Shown: one piece after another, positions 1 through 10,032 of the stretch
Layout of the letters: each line of letters opens with the position of its first letter
How positions within the stretch are numbered: position 1 is the first letter of the stretch
Source of the DNA: Nematopogon swammerdamellus
Taxonomy: Eukaryota; Arthropoda; Insecta; Lepidoptera; Adelidae
Assembly (NCBI GenBank): GCA_946902875.1
Contig: OX336343.1
Coordinates: 7,801,754 to 7,865,753 of the forward strand
Reading direction: 5' to 3'
Length of the DNA stretch: 64,000 bases
Notes under the pieces: model-generated
Told to the model about the DNA's origin: nothing
Databases searched by the model: none
What the model saw: only the letters and a program-made list of their open reading frames with translations
Program-made: the position numbers and the translations under genes

Positions 1-127
1 GCGTGTGGCTAGTGAGTTTCTACGCCACACGCATTTGCGCGTCAGTGTGTCCAAGTTCGCGATACGGGCAAGACGCGTTGATTCCATAGCGACAGGAAGC
101 ATCGCAGATATATGTAGATAGATAGAT

Positions 128-210
128 GTAGAGGTAGATGCAGTGGAGCTATTTTTTCTAAGTAGGTACCGACCCACACGGGCACAGTGTCAGTTTCCAT
201 AAAAAAAACA
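128..210. repeat. SINE fragments (family E head and family A tail)
   Basis: Positions 128-180 match, in reverse, the GTGTGGGGCCGGTAC-type segment repeated across the window. Positions 182-210 carry the family A tail GTCAGTTTCCATAAAAAAAA on the plus strand. Confidence 0.6.
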
Positions 211-237
211 TGTGGAAATGAAGTACACACGATTGCT

Positions 238-354
238 CTCATTTCTCACACTTTAGGAACCTTGTCAAATTAACATTCAATCATTACCCCTAAAAAATTA
301 TACAAATAATCAAATATTTTATTTTGACAGGGTTCCTGAAGTGTGAGAAATGAG
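238..354. repeat. Foldback MITE, 33-bp arms
   Basis: 238-270 and about 322-354 are inverted copies (CTCATTTCTCACACTT and its complement) with few mismatches around a 50-bp AT-rich centre. It has no coding capacity. Confidence 0.6.
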
Positions 355-530
355 TGCTGTCGTTCGTACCTATTAGATTAAATGTAATATTATTCAATTT
401 GTCAAACTTTCTGTATTAGTAATAAAGACAGTCTTGGGATATAAATTATAGATAGATAAATAGATAGATAGAAATTCTTTATTGCTCCAAAACAATTATT
501 ATTATAACAAATATAATATTATATATCTCG

Positions 531-779
531 CGGCGGATGGCCGAGTGGTCTGGGTGTTGCGTCGTCGGCTTCTCTTGCGAGAGATCCGAGGTTCGAATCT
601 GGTCGGCGTGCAGCAATGAGTTTTTTCTGACGAAAAAATTTACATGCAGAAGCGGTGTAAAACTGTAGGTCCCTTCCCTTGCCCCTTACTAGGTGGTAGG
701 CTCAAATTGTAGCCGACTGGGTTGATATCACCGTACTGGATGTGAGATAGTCGCATAGCAGCCTCGGTTGTGTTCTCGA
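531..779 (+). repeat. tRNA-derived SINE, family B, 3'-truncated
   Basis: The head has a tRNA-like A box (TGGCCGAGTGG) and B box (GGTTCGAATC). It is followed by the shared core (GTAAAACTGTAGGTCCC, then CTAGGTGGTAGG). Compared with the copy at 34334-34738 it stops before the 3' third. It is a Pol III-type retroposon, not a tRNA gene: there is no closed acceptor stem and the sequence runs on into the SINE body. Confidence 0.8.
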
Positions 780-1185
780 CAATGGTGCGCTGAGGTGCGC
801 GCGCTCTGTACGAAAACTAACACCAGACTGACGTGCCACACGTACGAACGTCCGCGTCGGCGTAGTGTGTTCACACACGCCCACGTACGCGGACGTCGCA
901 GACGTGTGCGTCGGCCCAATGAGTTTCCAGCTTAATACTACTAGGGCGTCTCATGTCTCATTCACAGATTACCAATAAAAATGTCTCATTCAGACAGAGC
1001 ACGTTGGTCATAGTGACACGAAAATTTTTATTTGAAATTTAGATATCCTCTTTGAAATTTAGTGTTTATTCTTGGTGCGCATCGTAACTTATTTTATGAA
1101 ATTAGAAATCCATTAATAATTTGTTGGTCCATATTTTATTGAATCATCGGTTGCCGACGCGACATACATTGAATTTTGTCTAATC

Positions 1186-4100
1186 ATGTCTGTTGGAACT
1201 ATATACGATTTGGCGTACCGCGGCGATTTTAACCAAGTAAAAGTAAAGGTAGACCTGGATAAAAGCATCATACTGGAGCCCGACTCGGTACATTACTATA
1301 CTTACTCATATTTTACTTATAAAAAGTGTATTTTCAAGGAACCCTACTGTGGTAGAACCTACCATTGTACATTAGGTTATATTCACTGATTTCACTGTGC
1401 CTACTCACAAATACTGCTGCACACGGAAGTGATTTGACAATGTATAGAATATATCAATATATAGAATAGCTCCACTGCATCTCTCCCCCTGCATGTCATA
1501 AAAGGCGACTTAGAGATAAGGTGCCGTGTTCAAGGGCGACAGGGTGGCCACCTCTAACCTTGGCACGGTCCTTCCACCGAGTCATGCAGCAGGTGGGTCT
1601 TCTGTATCACTTGAGAGTCCTTGAAGCACAACACCAATTACTCTGCTTACCCCGATTGTTGGGATAGAGTGTATGGTGTCTATGACATTCAAGCTACTTA
1701 CTAGACCGGACAACATGAACAAAATTGTATTCATCATCCGCCTGTATCGGTCCACTGCTGGACATAGGCCTCTCCCAAGGCATGCCACCACACGCGGTCT
1801 CCGCTTTTCTCATCCAATAAAATAAAATTGTATGTAATGGTATAAATTGTTAGCTAGATAGATAATATGTCGCTCATACTCACAGAGGACTGTGCTCATA
1901 CTAGTGTGACGTGAGTTTGACACTCATGAATATGATGTTATAGATAGCGTTATAGACGTTCGAAAGTTTTTGCATGAAAATGTTCCCAATTCCGCTCTAT
2001 AACCTGGTTATATTTAAATCTCTCTGTGTATGTATGTACGTAAGTATGTGCGAAGATTGCTTGCGATCTTTGCTGTCATTTGTTATTTTGTTCAACAGCA
2101 AACTTGACCATATCTACACAGAAGGGTATTTATTTATTTTAGACAGGCAGCCTAGGCTGATACGTCCAAATCCGGTTAAAATTTGTGGTTTTTGTCATTA
2201 TCTTGGATTTTTAAATTTTTTTTTATTTAATTATCGTTCTTGAGCACTCGTTTTGAGATTATGTTTTATTTGATAGATATTTATCCAGTCTATTTTTGAA
2301 TTGGTTGGTACTAAGTGCGCTTATTACTTCGTGTGGAAGTTGGTTCCAGTCGTCCACCACTCTATTCGTTATGAAATGTTTGCGAGTATTGCTGTTAAAG
2401 ATTGTTCGATTTAGTTTCATGCTGTGGCCTCGAAGATGAACGTTTTGGTTCAATGTGAACATTTGGATCAGCTCAGGGCAATCGTATTTACACGTCAGAA
2501 TTTTGTGCACCTCTATTATTTATTATAGGTAAAGATCTATGAATAAATCATTTCATTTATTCGTAGTATCGATACTTACCTAACTTTTTATTAGGTAGGT
2601 AATGCATTTTTTTTTATTTCAGAATGGCCGACTCTTGATTCACTGGGCGGCCCTGAATGGGAACGAGAATTTGATAGAGTTTTTAATCGAATCCGGAAGC
2701 CCGGTGGACCCAGTCGATGAGACCAATGTGACGCCCTTAATTCTGGCGGCTTCTGCCGGCCGAGTGAATGCGGTGCGTCTGCTGGCGGGTCGAGGGGCCG
2801 ACGTCAATAAGAAGAACGTCCGCGGGCAGTCCGCTCTCTTGTACGCCTGCTCAAAAGGGTTCAAGGAGGTGTGTGTTTGCAAATTCTCCGCCATCTCCCC
2901 CCATCCGTATGGACGAATAATATCTAGGTCAAAGATTTCAATCGATAGATAGGTCAAAGATTCCAATCGATAGATGGGGCAAAGCGCTCAAGAGTTCATC
3001 ACCAATTAGACAAATGGTGTGTGTGACATCATGTTTTTTTTTATGGAACTTGACATGTTTGGCTACATCACCTACAACATCTGCGGTGTCAGCCCATAAC
3101 ACCGAGTGAACTAGGTGCCATGTCAGTGCTTCCCTTCATTTCATGTGCAGTAATAATCAAGAATTGCATCAAAAGCTGCCTCATGTTAACATAAAACCTA
3201 ACGCTCTGCACTCGCACTTCGGTGCGTTCCATTCCGTTCCGTGAAATGACCTCTCAACACGCGCGTGGCGCTACAACTGATGCGAAGTAGCTGCATGCGG
3301 CCGTTTCATTAGTGACATTGTCTGTAGTGCGCCATGTTAGACTATGTCCTAGCTATCGATTTAAATCTTTGATCTAAATACTCTTGGTTTAGTTAAAGTG
3401 GACAATGATGAAGGTGGTCTCATGATGAAGGAAACTTGCAGCTGCATTCGGGTGATGCCCTCCCAGCTATACACTTGTCCTGAATTTTTTATTCACTTGT
3501 GAATTAGTATAAGTAGTATAGTACTTATGTATTGTTTGTATGTAGTATATATATTTTATATAAGTATATGTAAGTATATTTATGCTCTTGCATAAATATA
3601 TATGTATTTCTCCCCTCTTTCAATTGGACTACCCATACTTCTTTCTCTATATTTTTCTTCCTTATCTATCACCCAAAGGTTGACTGGAGAAATCACTTGC
3701 AGTGGTTAGTCCGCCTTTCTGCATTTCTGTATTCTTGTATTTCTTGTTTCTAGTCGTGTACTGTTCTTCATTCAATTTTGTACTCTGCTATTCCAGCGGT
3801 TCCAAATTATATTTTAATCGGTGCCCCTTACCGAATTTACGGAGACTCAAGTACCCCTTTCAGTGTTTCAATCAAACAATTTTCATTTGGTTGTTATTTT
3901 TACATACGTAAAATGTTGTTTATTACCTATGTTGTTGGTCCCAATCAACCATTACAGACGATTTTCACTAATGAGATAAGTGGGACCCAGTCTATTTAAG
4001 ATTGTAGACGTAAGCGCAGCCATTAAGTGCGCCCACGCGTACCCCTTCTCTTAAGCCTGCGTACCCCTGGGGGTACGCGTACCACTATTTGGGAAACGTT

Positions 4101-5291
4101 CTATTCCATTCTATTCTAGATACCATTATGCACATAGGGCAGGGCAGGGCATCTAGGAGGCAGCTTCGTTCCCGCTCATTCCAACATGTCGGGGCGGGTA
4201 ATTCCTTACTTAACAAATGTTGTCAAAGGTGGCTCGGCTGCTTCTGGAATGTGGAGCGAAGGCGAACGCTAGTGACGAGCTGGGGGCTAGAGCGCTGCAC
4301 CGCGCGGCGGCGCAGGGCCGAGCCGACATCGTGGAGCTGCTGCTGACGCTCGGGGACGAGCTGCAGCTCAACGCATGCGACAAGACTGGCTCCACCGCTC
4401 TGTGTGTATCCGTGTGCTATTTACGGTTAAGCTTAGTGAAATGTTCACTTTTTTTATGGAGTATCAGACCATAACACCTTGGTGAACTAGGTGCCGTGTC
4501 AGTGTCTTCCCTTTGGTCGTGCCGGCTACATTGAACTGGACGGAAAACACAAACTATTTACATACCTTTCATTCAGTGCGGTGGTACTAACTTGGGCGGG
4601 CTAAACCCAACCACCTAGTAAGGTGAGAAGGGAAGGGATCTACATTGAAGCAATCTCACATCTTGTTAGTCAAGGAAGTAACTGAGAACTGGGAGTAACT
4701 ATGAACCCGAGACTTCCATTCACATATTTACATAGATACTTTTTATCAGTTCTCGACATCTGGTGAGAGTTAGTTTCGAGCCCCAGTTGATGCGTTTTGA
4801 ATTCCAGTATGAATCTGCGGCCCAGTGTGTGAAATTATTTATCAAACATGGTTACCTAACTTCATTTTGTTATTTATTTAGCAGGCAGTAGATCGCATAT
4901 TATAGTTGTCCATTCAAGTTCTCAATGGCAACTGACGTAGCTCGAATGTACGCCATTTTAACACACCGCACTAGTATATAAAGAGATTGTAGGTATCATT
5001 TGACAGGTGAAATCATTTCTCTAACAATATTATGTCGATGTGCATTAAAAAGCCACTATACTATCCAGCAGTATATTTATGATGCACCTCTCCTCCGTTT
5101 TCACCGAATATGAATAATAACTTTTATTCTTTTATTACAGGCACATGGCTTGTGAAGAGGATAGGGATACTACTGCAGTCATGCTGGTCAAAGCCGGAGC
5201 CGACTTCAATATTCCCAATGCTGAAAAGAAAACATCGCTTGACTTAAGTTCTCCCAAATTAAGAAAAACTTTATTAGATGTACAGGTGTGA
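1186..5291 (+). CDS. PSMD10: 26S proteasome non-ATPase regulatory subunit 10 (gankyrin), 4 exons
   Basis: Exons 1186-1287, 2623-2868, 4229-4401 and 5141-5291 (TGA) join in phase (0, 0, 2) with GT/AG borders and give 223 aa, close to the roughly 226 aa of vertebrate gankyrin. The protein is almost entirely ankyrin repeats. Clear units begin at NGRLLIHWAALNGN (about residue 35), TNVTPLILAASAGR (about 69), RGQSALLYACSKGF (about 103), LGARALHRAAAQGR (about 138) and TGSTALHMACEEDR (about 170), with a last degenerate unit at the C-terminus. In the known family, gankyrin is a cytosolic and nuclear chaperone that holds the C-domain of ATPase Rpt3 (PSMC4) while the 19S base assembles. The start is the ATG opening MSVGTIYDLAYRGDF, which aligns with the family's LAYSGK-like first helix. 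The introns contain SINE and LINE fragments only. No frameshift is seen, so the gene looks functional. Another ankyrin protein is possible but the length and repeat order favour PSMD10. Confidence 0.9.
1469..1625 (+). repeat. Interspersed repeat, family E
   Basis: Shares GCATCTCTCCCC, AAAAGGCGACT and CCTTCCACCGAGTCATGC with 63647-63869 and, in reverse, with 7479-7640 and 59049-59320. Short and non-coding. Confidence 0.6.
1731..1800 (-). mobile_element. RTE-like LINE 3' fragment
   Basis: Reading the minus strand, the sequence ends in the segment matching GTCCACTGCTGGACATAGGC, also seen at 57355 and, complementary, at the end of the RTE-like fragment near 32210. Only about 70 bp remain. Confidence 0.5.
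2259..2510 (-). pseudogene. 5'-truncated non-LTR retrotransposon, C-terminal fragment
   Basis: An 83-codon minus-strand reading frame lies in PSMD10 intron 1. Its end has the motif RKHFITNRVVDDWNQLP followed by FKNRLDKYL, typical of the last residues of CR1/RTE-type LINE ORF2 proteins after the reverse transcriptase. It is a dead 3' fragment and no RT motifs are present. Confidence 0.7.
3034..3150 (-). repeat. SINE family A fragment
   Basis: Poly-T followed by the reverse complement of the family A tail (TTTTATGGAACTTGACA, then CAGCCCATAACACCG). Lies in PSMD10 intron 2. Confidence 0.7.
4449..4625 (-). repeat. SINE family A fragment
   Basis: Reverse copy from the tail (TTTTTTTATGGAGTATCAG) to the shared core (CCACCTAGTAAGG). 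It begins about 50 bp after the PSMD10 exon 3 donor. Confidence 0.75.
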
Positions 5292-5601
5292 TATTCATAA
5301 TTGCTTCGACAGGAATGCCATTAATATGTTCATGCAAACCTACATACTTCACCATCTTTCTCTGTAATACTTTATTAGGCACTCTGCCAGCCAAGCCATA
5401 AATAAGGGCCCGGCACACGGCAACATTTTGCAGCGACACAGTAGAGCATTTCGTGAAGGGTCGACTGCATCGCAACAGTAGCGATCGCAACCCGTAACAG
5501 TAGTGATACGGTAATCGCTGCTGCATCTATGCAAACGCGCAACTGCATCGATGTAAACAAACAATCTCTCAATCTTGAAATACAGTTTCTGGGTTTCTGG
5601 T

Positions 5602-5745
5602 CTACCGGCATTAACTCACTCGCTAACTCACACAAATACTCGCATATTTCAACCAATAGCCGGGCCGGATGCCTCAGTACGCCTTCTGATTGGTTGAGTG
5701 AGATTGTTTCTCATACTCACATCTGCTAGTGAGTAACGCCGGTAC
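5602..5745. repeat. Small foldback MITE
   Basis: Left end TACCGGCATTAACTCACTCGC and right end GTGAGTAACGCCGGTAC are inverted copies with a few mismatches around about 105 bp. It lies in the presumed 3' UTR of PSMD10. Confidence 0.5.
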
Positions 5746-5810
5746 AGGGGCTGGTCTTAGTTTGTCTTTAGTGAGTGAGAGTGACAACTGCAAACCTGTC
5801 TGGGGTGCCC

Positions 5811-5816
5811 AATAAA
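5811..5816 (+). promoter_or_regulatory. Candidate polyadenylation signal of PSMD10
   Basis: AATAAA lies about 520 bp after the PSMD10 stop. A second one lies near 5920. Either could end the transcript; the 3' UTR between holds a small foldback element (5602-5745). Confidence 0.35.
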
Positions 5817-6288
5817 GTATGTCGGTCTGTAAAAGTAAATAGGGTAGTATTAAGTGTGTAAGTATTTTACATAAGTAATATAGAATTTAAGTCAATAGTA
5901 CCTACTCATGTCATTTGAATAAATAGCCGTAGAGTCAACAACTTCACCTAGTTGTATGTGATTAGGTCATGGTCAAAATATATTTTATCAAAATGTATTA
6001 CAAATGTAACTAAAGGTTTTTGCCGCTCATATAAAGTAGATAAAATAAAACCATACGAATAACATTGCATATTGTTTATGTCTGCCTTGTTCATCTTGTA
6101 CTTGAACTTTACTCGTTAAGGTTTGCACGCATCAACTTGCATGCACAGTGTCCAAAAGTTGTCCAAAAACAATGCGCACTGTGCTGGGGCGTCCACACGA
6201 CTTGCATTCGCAAACAGTCCCGCCCCGTCCATACTCGCTAGATTACAACCGGTTGGTGCAAACCGTCGCAATCATATCAAGTTCTCTG

Positions 6289-6668
6289 TTTTCAGTCCAG
6301 TTCAGTGTAGCCGACATGAAATGAAGGGAAGCACTGACATGGCACGCAGTTAACCTTGTGTTGTTGTTGTTTTGGTTTGGGGTTGGCTCTAGGCCTGCAA
6401 AATAATCCCGCTTGGTTGGGGACCTTCGTGCAAAACCCCGCAGTCTCCAGCTACCCCAGCCAGCCTATGTCTTCCACGAAAGCCACAAGTCGACCGGGGT
6501 GTCTGCATGCCGCTTATCCCTTAGTCGCCTTTTACGACATGCACGGGGAGAGATGCAGTGGGACTATTCTTATTAAGTACCGACCCCACACAGTACCCGG
6601 TGTTATGGGCTGACATCACGGATGTTGTAGTGTAGCCAATTCGTGTCAGTTTCCATAAAAAAAAAACA
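6289..6668 (+). repeat. SINE family A split by a family C repeat
   Basis: 6289-6350 carries the middle of family A (GTTCAGTGTAGCCGACATG) and 6600-6668 its tail (GGTGTTATGGGCTGACATC through poly-A). Between them, 6353-6600 is family C, which shares GGTTTGGGGTTGGCTCTAGG and the GTCGCCTTTTACGACATG segment with 52475-53146. Confidence 0.7.
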
Positions 6669-7478
6669 AAACAAAAAGTGTAGAGTGTGCATTAATAGTA
6701 TGCCGTCATGAGCGTTTTTAGCGACTCGAGCGGAAACGAAGTGTCACTGCCGTATGTAGTTGTATGGGCTAGACTACAAGCGCCCACGTGACTACGTTCT
6801 GGTTTTTTTTGCCATTCGACCGCTCGGAGCGCGGAGAGCAGATGTGCGAGCGCGCAGTGAAGGCGGCATGCGTGCAGTAATCTGCGCTGTTAATAATTTA
6901 CCTAGTTCTTTTTGCGTTGAAATCTTTGTTTTGCGTAATGTAATGTTTGATGGCAGACTTAATACAATGATGGACTCGAAAATGTTAATACTGACAAATT
7001 GAGAAATACGCGAGTATTTGGAACACTTCTATTGAAGAATACCTAAACAAAAATGTGAAGGAACGCTCACGGAACAGTGTGTGTGAAGATTTAATCGCAG
7101 AATGGAGGACCCTATCAAGCGAAGAAAAATCAAAAATACGTAATTAATTATTTATTGTTTATTTTATTTACTATTTAACTAACCCATTCATTATTAAAGG
7201 TTTGCTATAATATAATGTAGATCTGCATTAAGCCGACCTTGTTGTAACTTTATTTTATAGAAAAATTGGTGTACAATAAACAATAACTAAAAATACAAAT
7301 GTTTTCTACGTGCTAGCTTAATTGAGGTGCTTATCAATAATCCAACGGTGTCAAGTTTGCCGTAAGAAGCCTATTAGATATTAGATTCGATTAGAGATAT
7401 TATCAGATACTGTCCAAGTATCTGTTATCAATCAGATAAATTAGTAATTAAGAGGAGACAATAAGAACTCCGGTAAAT

Positions 7479-7640
7479 GCAGCACAACACCGACCACCAC
7501 GCTTAGCAAATATTCGGACAAGACACTATCAACCAGCAAGTAAGGCACGGTGACCCACCTGCTGCATGACTCGGTGGAACGACCGTACCAAGGTGAGAGG
7601 TAGCTACCCTGTCACCCTTTAGCAAGGCATAGAGGTTAGT
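7479..7640 (-). repeat. Interspersed repeat, family E
   Basis: Reverse copy of the 63647-63869 repeat: CAGCACAACACCGACCACCA through GACTCGGTGGAACGACC. Lies in the intron of the Harbinger MADF gene. Confidence 0.6.
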
Positions 7641-8324
7641 CTGTTTGTCGGAATACCTAAGTATACATGTAAATTACCTACCTACCAGTGGCGGTTCCCC
7701 AGGTGAAGCAAGTGAAGCACCGCCTCACTTAATTATCTTGAAAGTAAAGAAAAAAAAAACATTTCAAAATATCAAGAAAGAAAACTTAAAAAAGTCAAGT
7801 ATATCCGATCCGAACTGATCACAATATTAGCGCGGCGGCGGCGCGGAGGAGGCGGAGGCGGCTGGTGCGACGCGCGCGACGAAATACGTTAAAGATGTGT
7901 TAGTGCATCAACACCACCAACACAGCACGCACACACACACAGACGTGACGTGTGACGTGTCACGTACGGCATGGCATATGGTGACTCACCCCGTTCCGGT
8001 GCGGCGACGAATCGCTTATTTTGATATCGCTTCACCAAGCGTAAAGACAACAGGTTGACCTTGGAGGCTTTGGATGTAGGGAGCAGCTGAGGCTCTGATA
8101 AATGGCGCCGGACGAGACATCTATATCCAATTAAAAGAATGCAGAGCGAGATGGGGCGATTCACGTTTTCTATAAGTCGGTTTGTTTTACCTCCGTGATT
8201 AACATGATGGCGAAATTCGCACTAGTTACGGTAAGTTTCATAGTTCAATGGTATATGCTTCCCTTTTCAATCTAGTGACGTTGGTTCGAATCTCACTTTT
8301 GCGAATTCTTTTTTTTTTGTTTTT

Positions 8325-9020
8325 AGGGTTCCGTATCCGGTACGGGACCCTATTACTAAGCCTACGCCGTCTGTCTGTCTGTCTGTCTGTCCGTCCGTCC
8401 GTCTGTCTTTTTTTTTTATGTAATCCGGTATGGGTGGCTGAGCCGGAGGGGCCAAAGCGCATGCTCCGACCAGCCAATATCACCTCCGAGAAGGTAGGTG
8501 CCATACCGGAGACTTCCCTGGATTGCTGGCTATACTAGACTAGAGGAGAACACAGCCGAGGCTGCTATGCGGCAGCAGCAGGTGTAGGTATGCATACACG
8601 TAAATTTTTTCGTCAGAAAAAACTCATTGTTACACGCCGACCAGATTCGAACCTCGCACCTCTCGCATTTGAAGCCAATGCCCAAACCACTCGGCCACCC
8701 GCCGCTTGTCTGTCCGTCCGTCTGTCCGAGGCCTGTATCTCTTGAACCGTAATTTGGTAGCCCGTTGAAATGTTCACAGAAAATGTGTTATTATGGCCGA
8801 TATAACAAAAAATAATGAAAATAAGAAAAAGTAAAAAACTCACGGGGGTTCCCATAGACCATCTACCAAATAGATGATGAATCATTTTCTAATCGTGACT
8901 AACTAATATGAAGTATTTCATAACACGCCATCTAGATGGCGTGGCGTGTTATGAAATTCATCTAGTGGCGCTAGCCGTGACATGGCGATACGGTACCCTC
9001 GGTGCGCGATTCGATAGTAG
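8325..9020 (-). repeat. Common lepidopteran-type repeat, family D, split by a SINE
   Basis: Begins TAGGGTTCCGTATCCGGTAC and ends near GCGATACGGTACCCTCGG, an inverted relative of the copy at 58277-58600. It carries a CTGT/CCGT microsatellite. A family B SINE (8408-8707) sits inside that microsatellite. Confidence 0.7.
8408..8707 (-). repeat. tRNA-derived SINE, family B, internally deleted
   Basis: Poly-T, then ATGTAATCCGGTATGGG, and at the other end the complement of the tRNA-like head (GGATTCGAAC-type B box, CACTCGGCCACC A box). The core between GCTATGCGG and CAGCAGGTGTAGG is missing. It is flanked on both sides by GTCTGTCCGTCCGTC, a likely target duplication within the microsatellite. Confidence 0.8.
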
Positions 9021-10032
9021 TTTTTGGTTAAGTATTGTTAGGGCCAAAAAAAATTAGGTTTAGGTTTTTCAATTTATCATAAAGTAATAGCAATGTAGGT
9101 GGATTTTTTAGTCGCCTCACTAAGATTTATAGGTCAAAGCCGCCACTGCTACCTACCTGCACAGAATAGAAAAGAGTACTCCGTACAGAAGCTGCTCTGT
9201 ACAAACACTCACAAAGAAATAGCTACTCTGCGACGACGCGATAAAGTACAAATTGACTCGCCCTAAGCTGCATGCCTAACCACGATAATTGCCTACATTT
9301 CGCTTCTCTTTCTGTCGTGTAACTCTATCTCGAAAGCGCGCCGTTCAGCGCGTTAAGGGCTGTGTCTTTGTGCTGTCTTATTGTGAGGAATAAAATGAAG
9401 ATGATACCTACCAACTTTTATCGTTCTAGCTACCAACGATATGATATTTAGCTACGGCAAATTCATGCGAACAAATTCATGCATGCGTTAGCGTCACAAT
9501 TAGTTTCTCACATCGAAGCGTGCATTGCGTGCAACCTTCCAGTGATAGTTTTGTTTGATCAATAAATTTAATGATCAATGATCATCTACAATGTACCTAT
9601 TATCCTTATACGAATTAGGCCATACACACCACGCTGTTCGGCGTACTAATGTTATTGGCAATATAATAATATCATTTTAAATCAATTACCTCCTACTATA
9701 TGAATAAATAAATTACTAGAAATAAATCAAAATGCTACTAAACAAAATACTTACCTTTCTTCGTCTCTCGGCAATGAAAAAAAAGACAAGTTTTCATTTG
9801 TCTGTTGACTTTTGCACCCGTCTATTGACTTATCCACCTCCTAATATATTTGACATACCTACATGAAGATACACAACAACAATAACAAGGAAAGAGAGAG
9901 AGAGACCACACGCCCGGTCTGGCTGGATAGCGACAGCCCACTGTTAATTGTACATTAGTCGGTACGCCAAGCGGTAGGCATTTAACTCGCGACCTTGAGC
10001 GAGTGACGAAGGCCTGCTACCTGTCTAGAAAT

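Larger units (their letters stand above)
7686..9148. mobile_element. Non-autonomous hAT element (1463 bp)
   Basis: It starts CAGTGGCGGTTCC and ends with the complement of CAGTGGCGGCTTTG, flanked by an exact 8-bp target duplication CTACCTAC (7678-7685 and 9149-9156). Short CAGTGGCG ends plus an 8-bp duplication are diagnostic of the hAT superfamily. No transposase frame is seen. It contains a gene-poor GC-rich segment and a second repeat (8325-9020). Confidence 0.85.

Noticed and set aside
531..605. tRNA gene
   Set aside because: It has A and B boxes but no proper acceptor stem, and the sequence continues into a SINE body found at several other places.
4019..4085. Regulatory hairpin (GTACCCCTGGGGGTAC)
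   Set aside because: A short palindrome in intronic repeat-like DNA; its length is not remarkable and nothing links it to function.
8238..8538. Thr/Asp/Arg repeat-containing frames
   Set aside because: Translations of the CTGT/CCGT microsatellite and SINE inside the hAT element.
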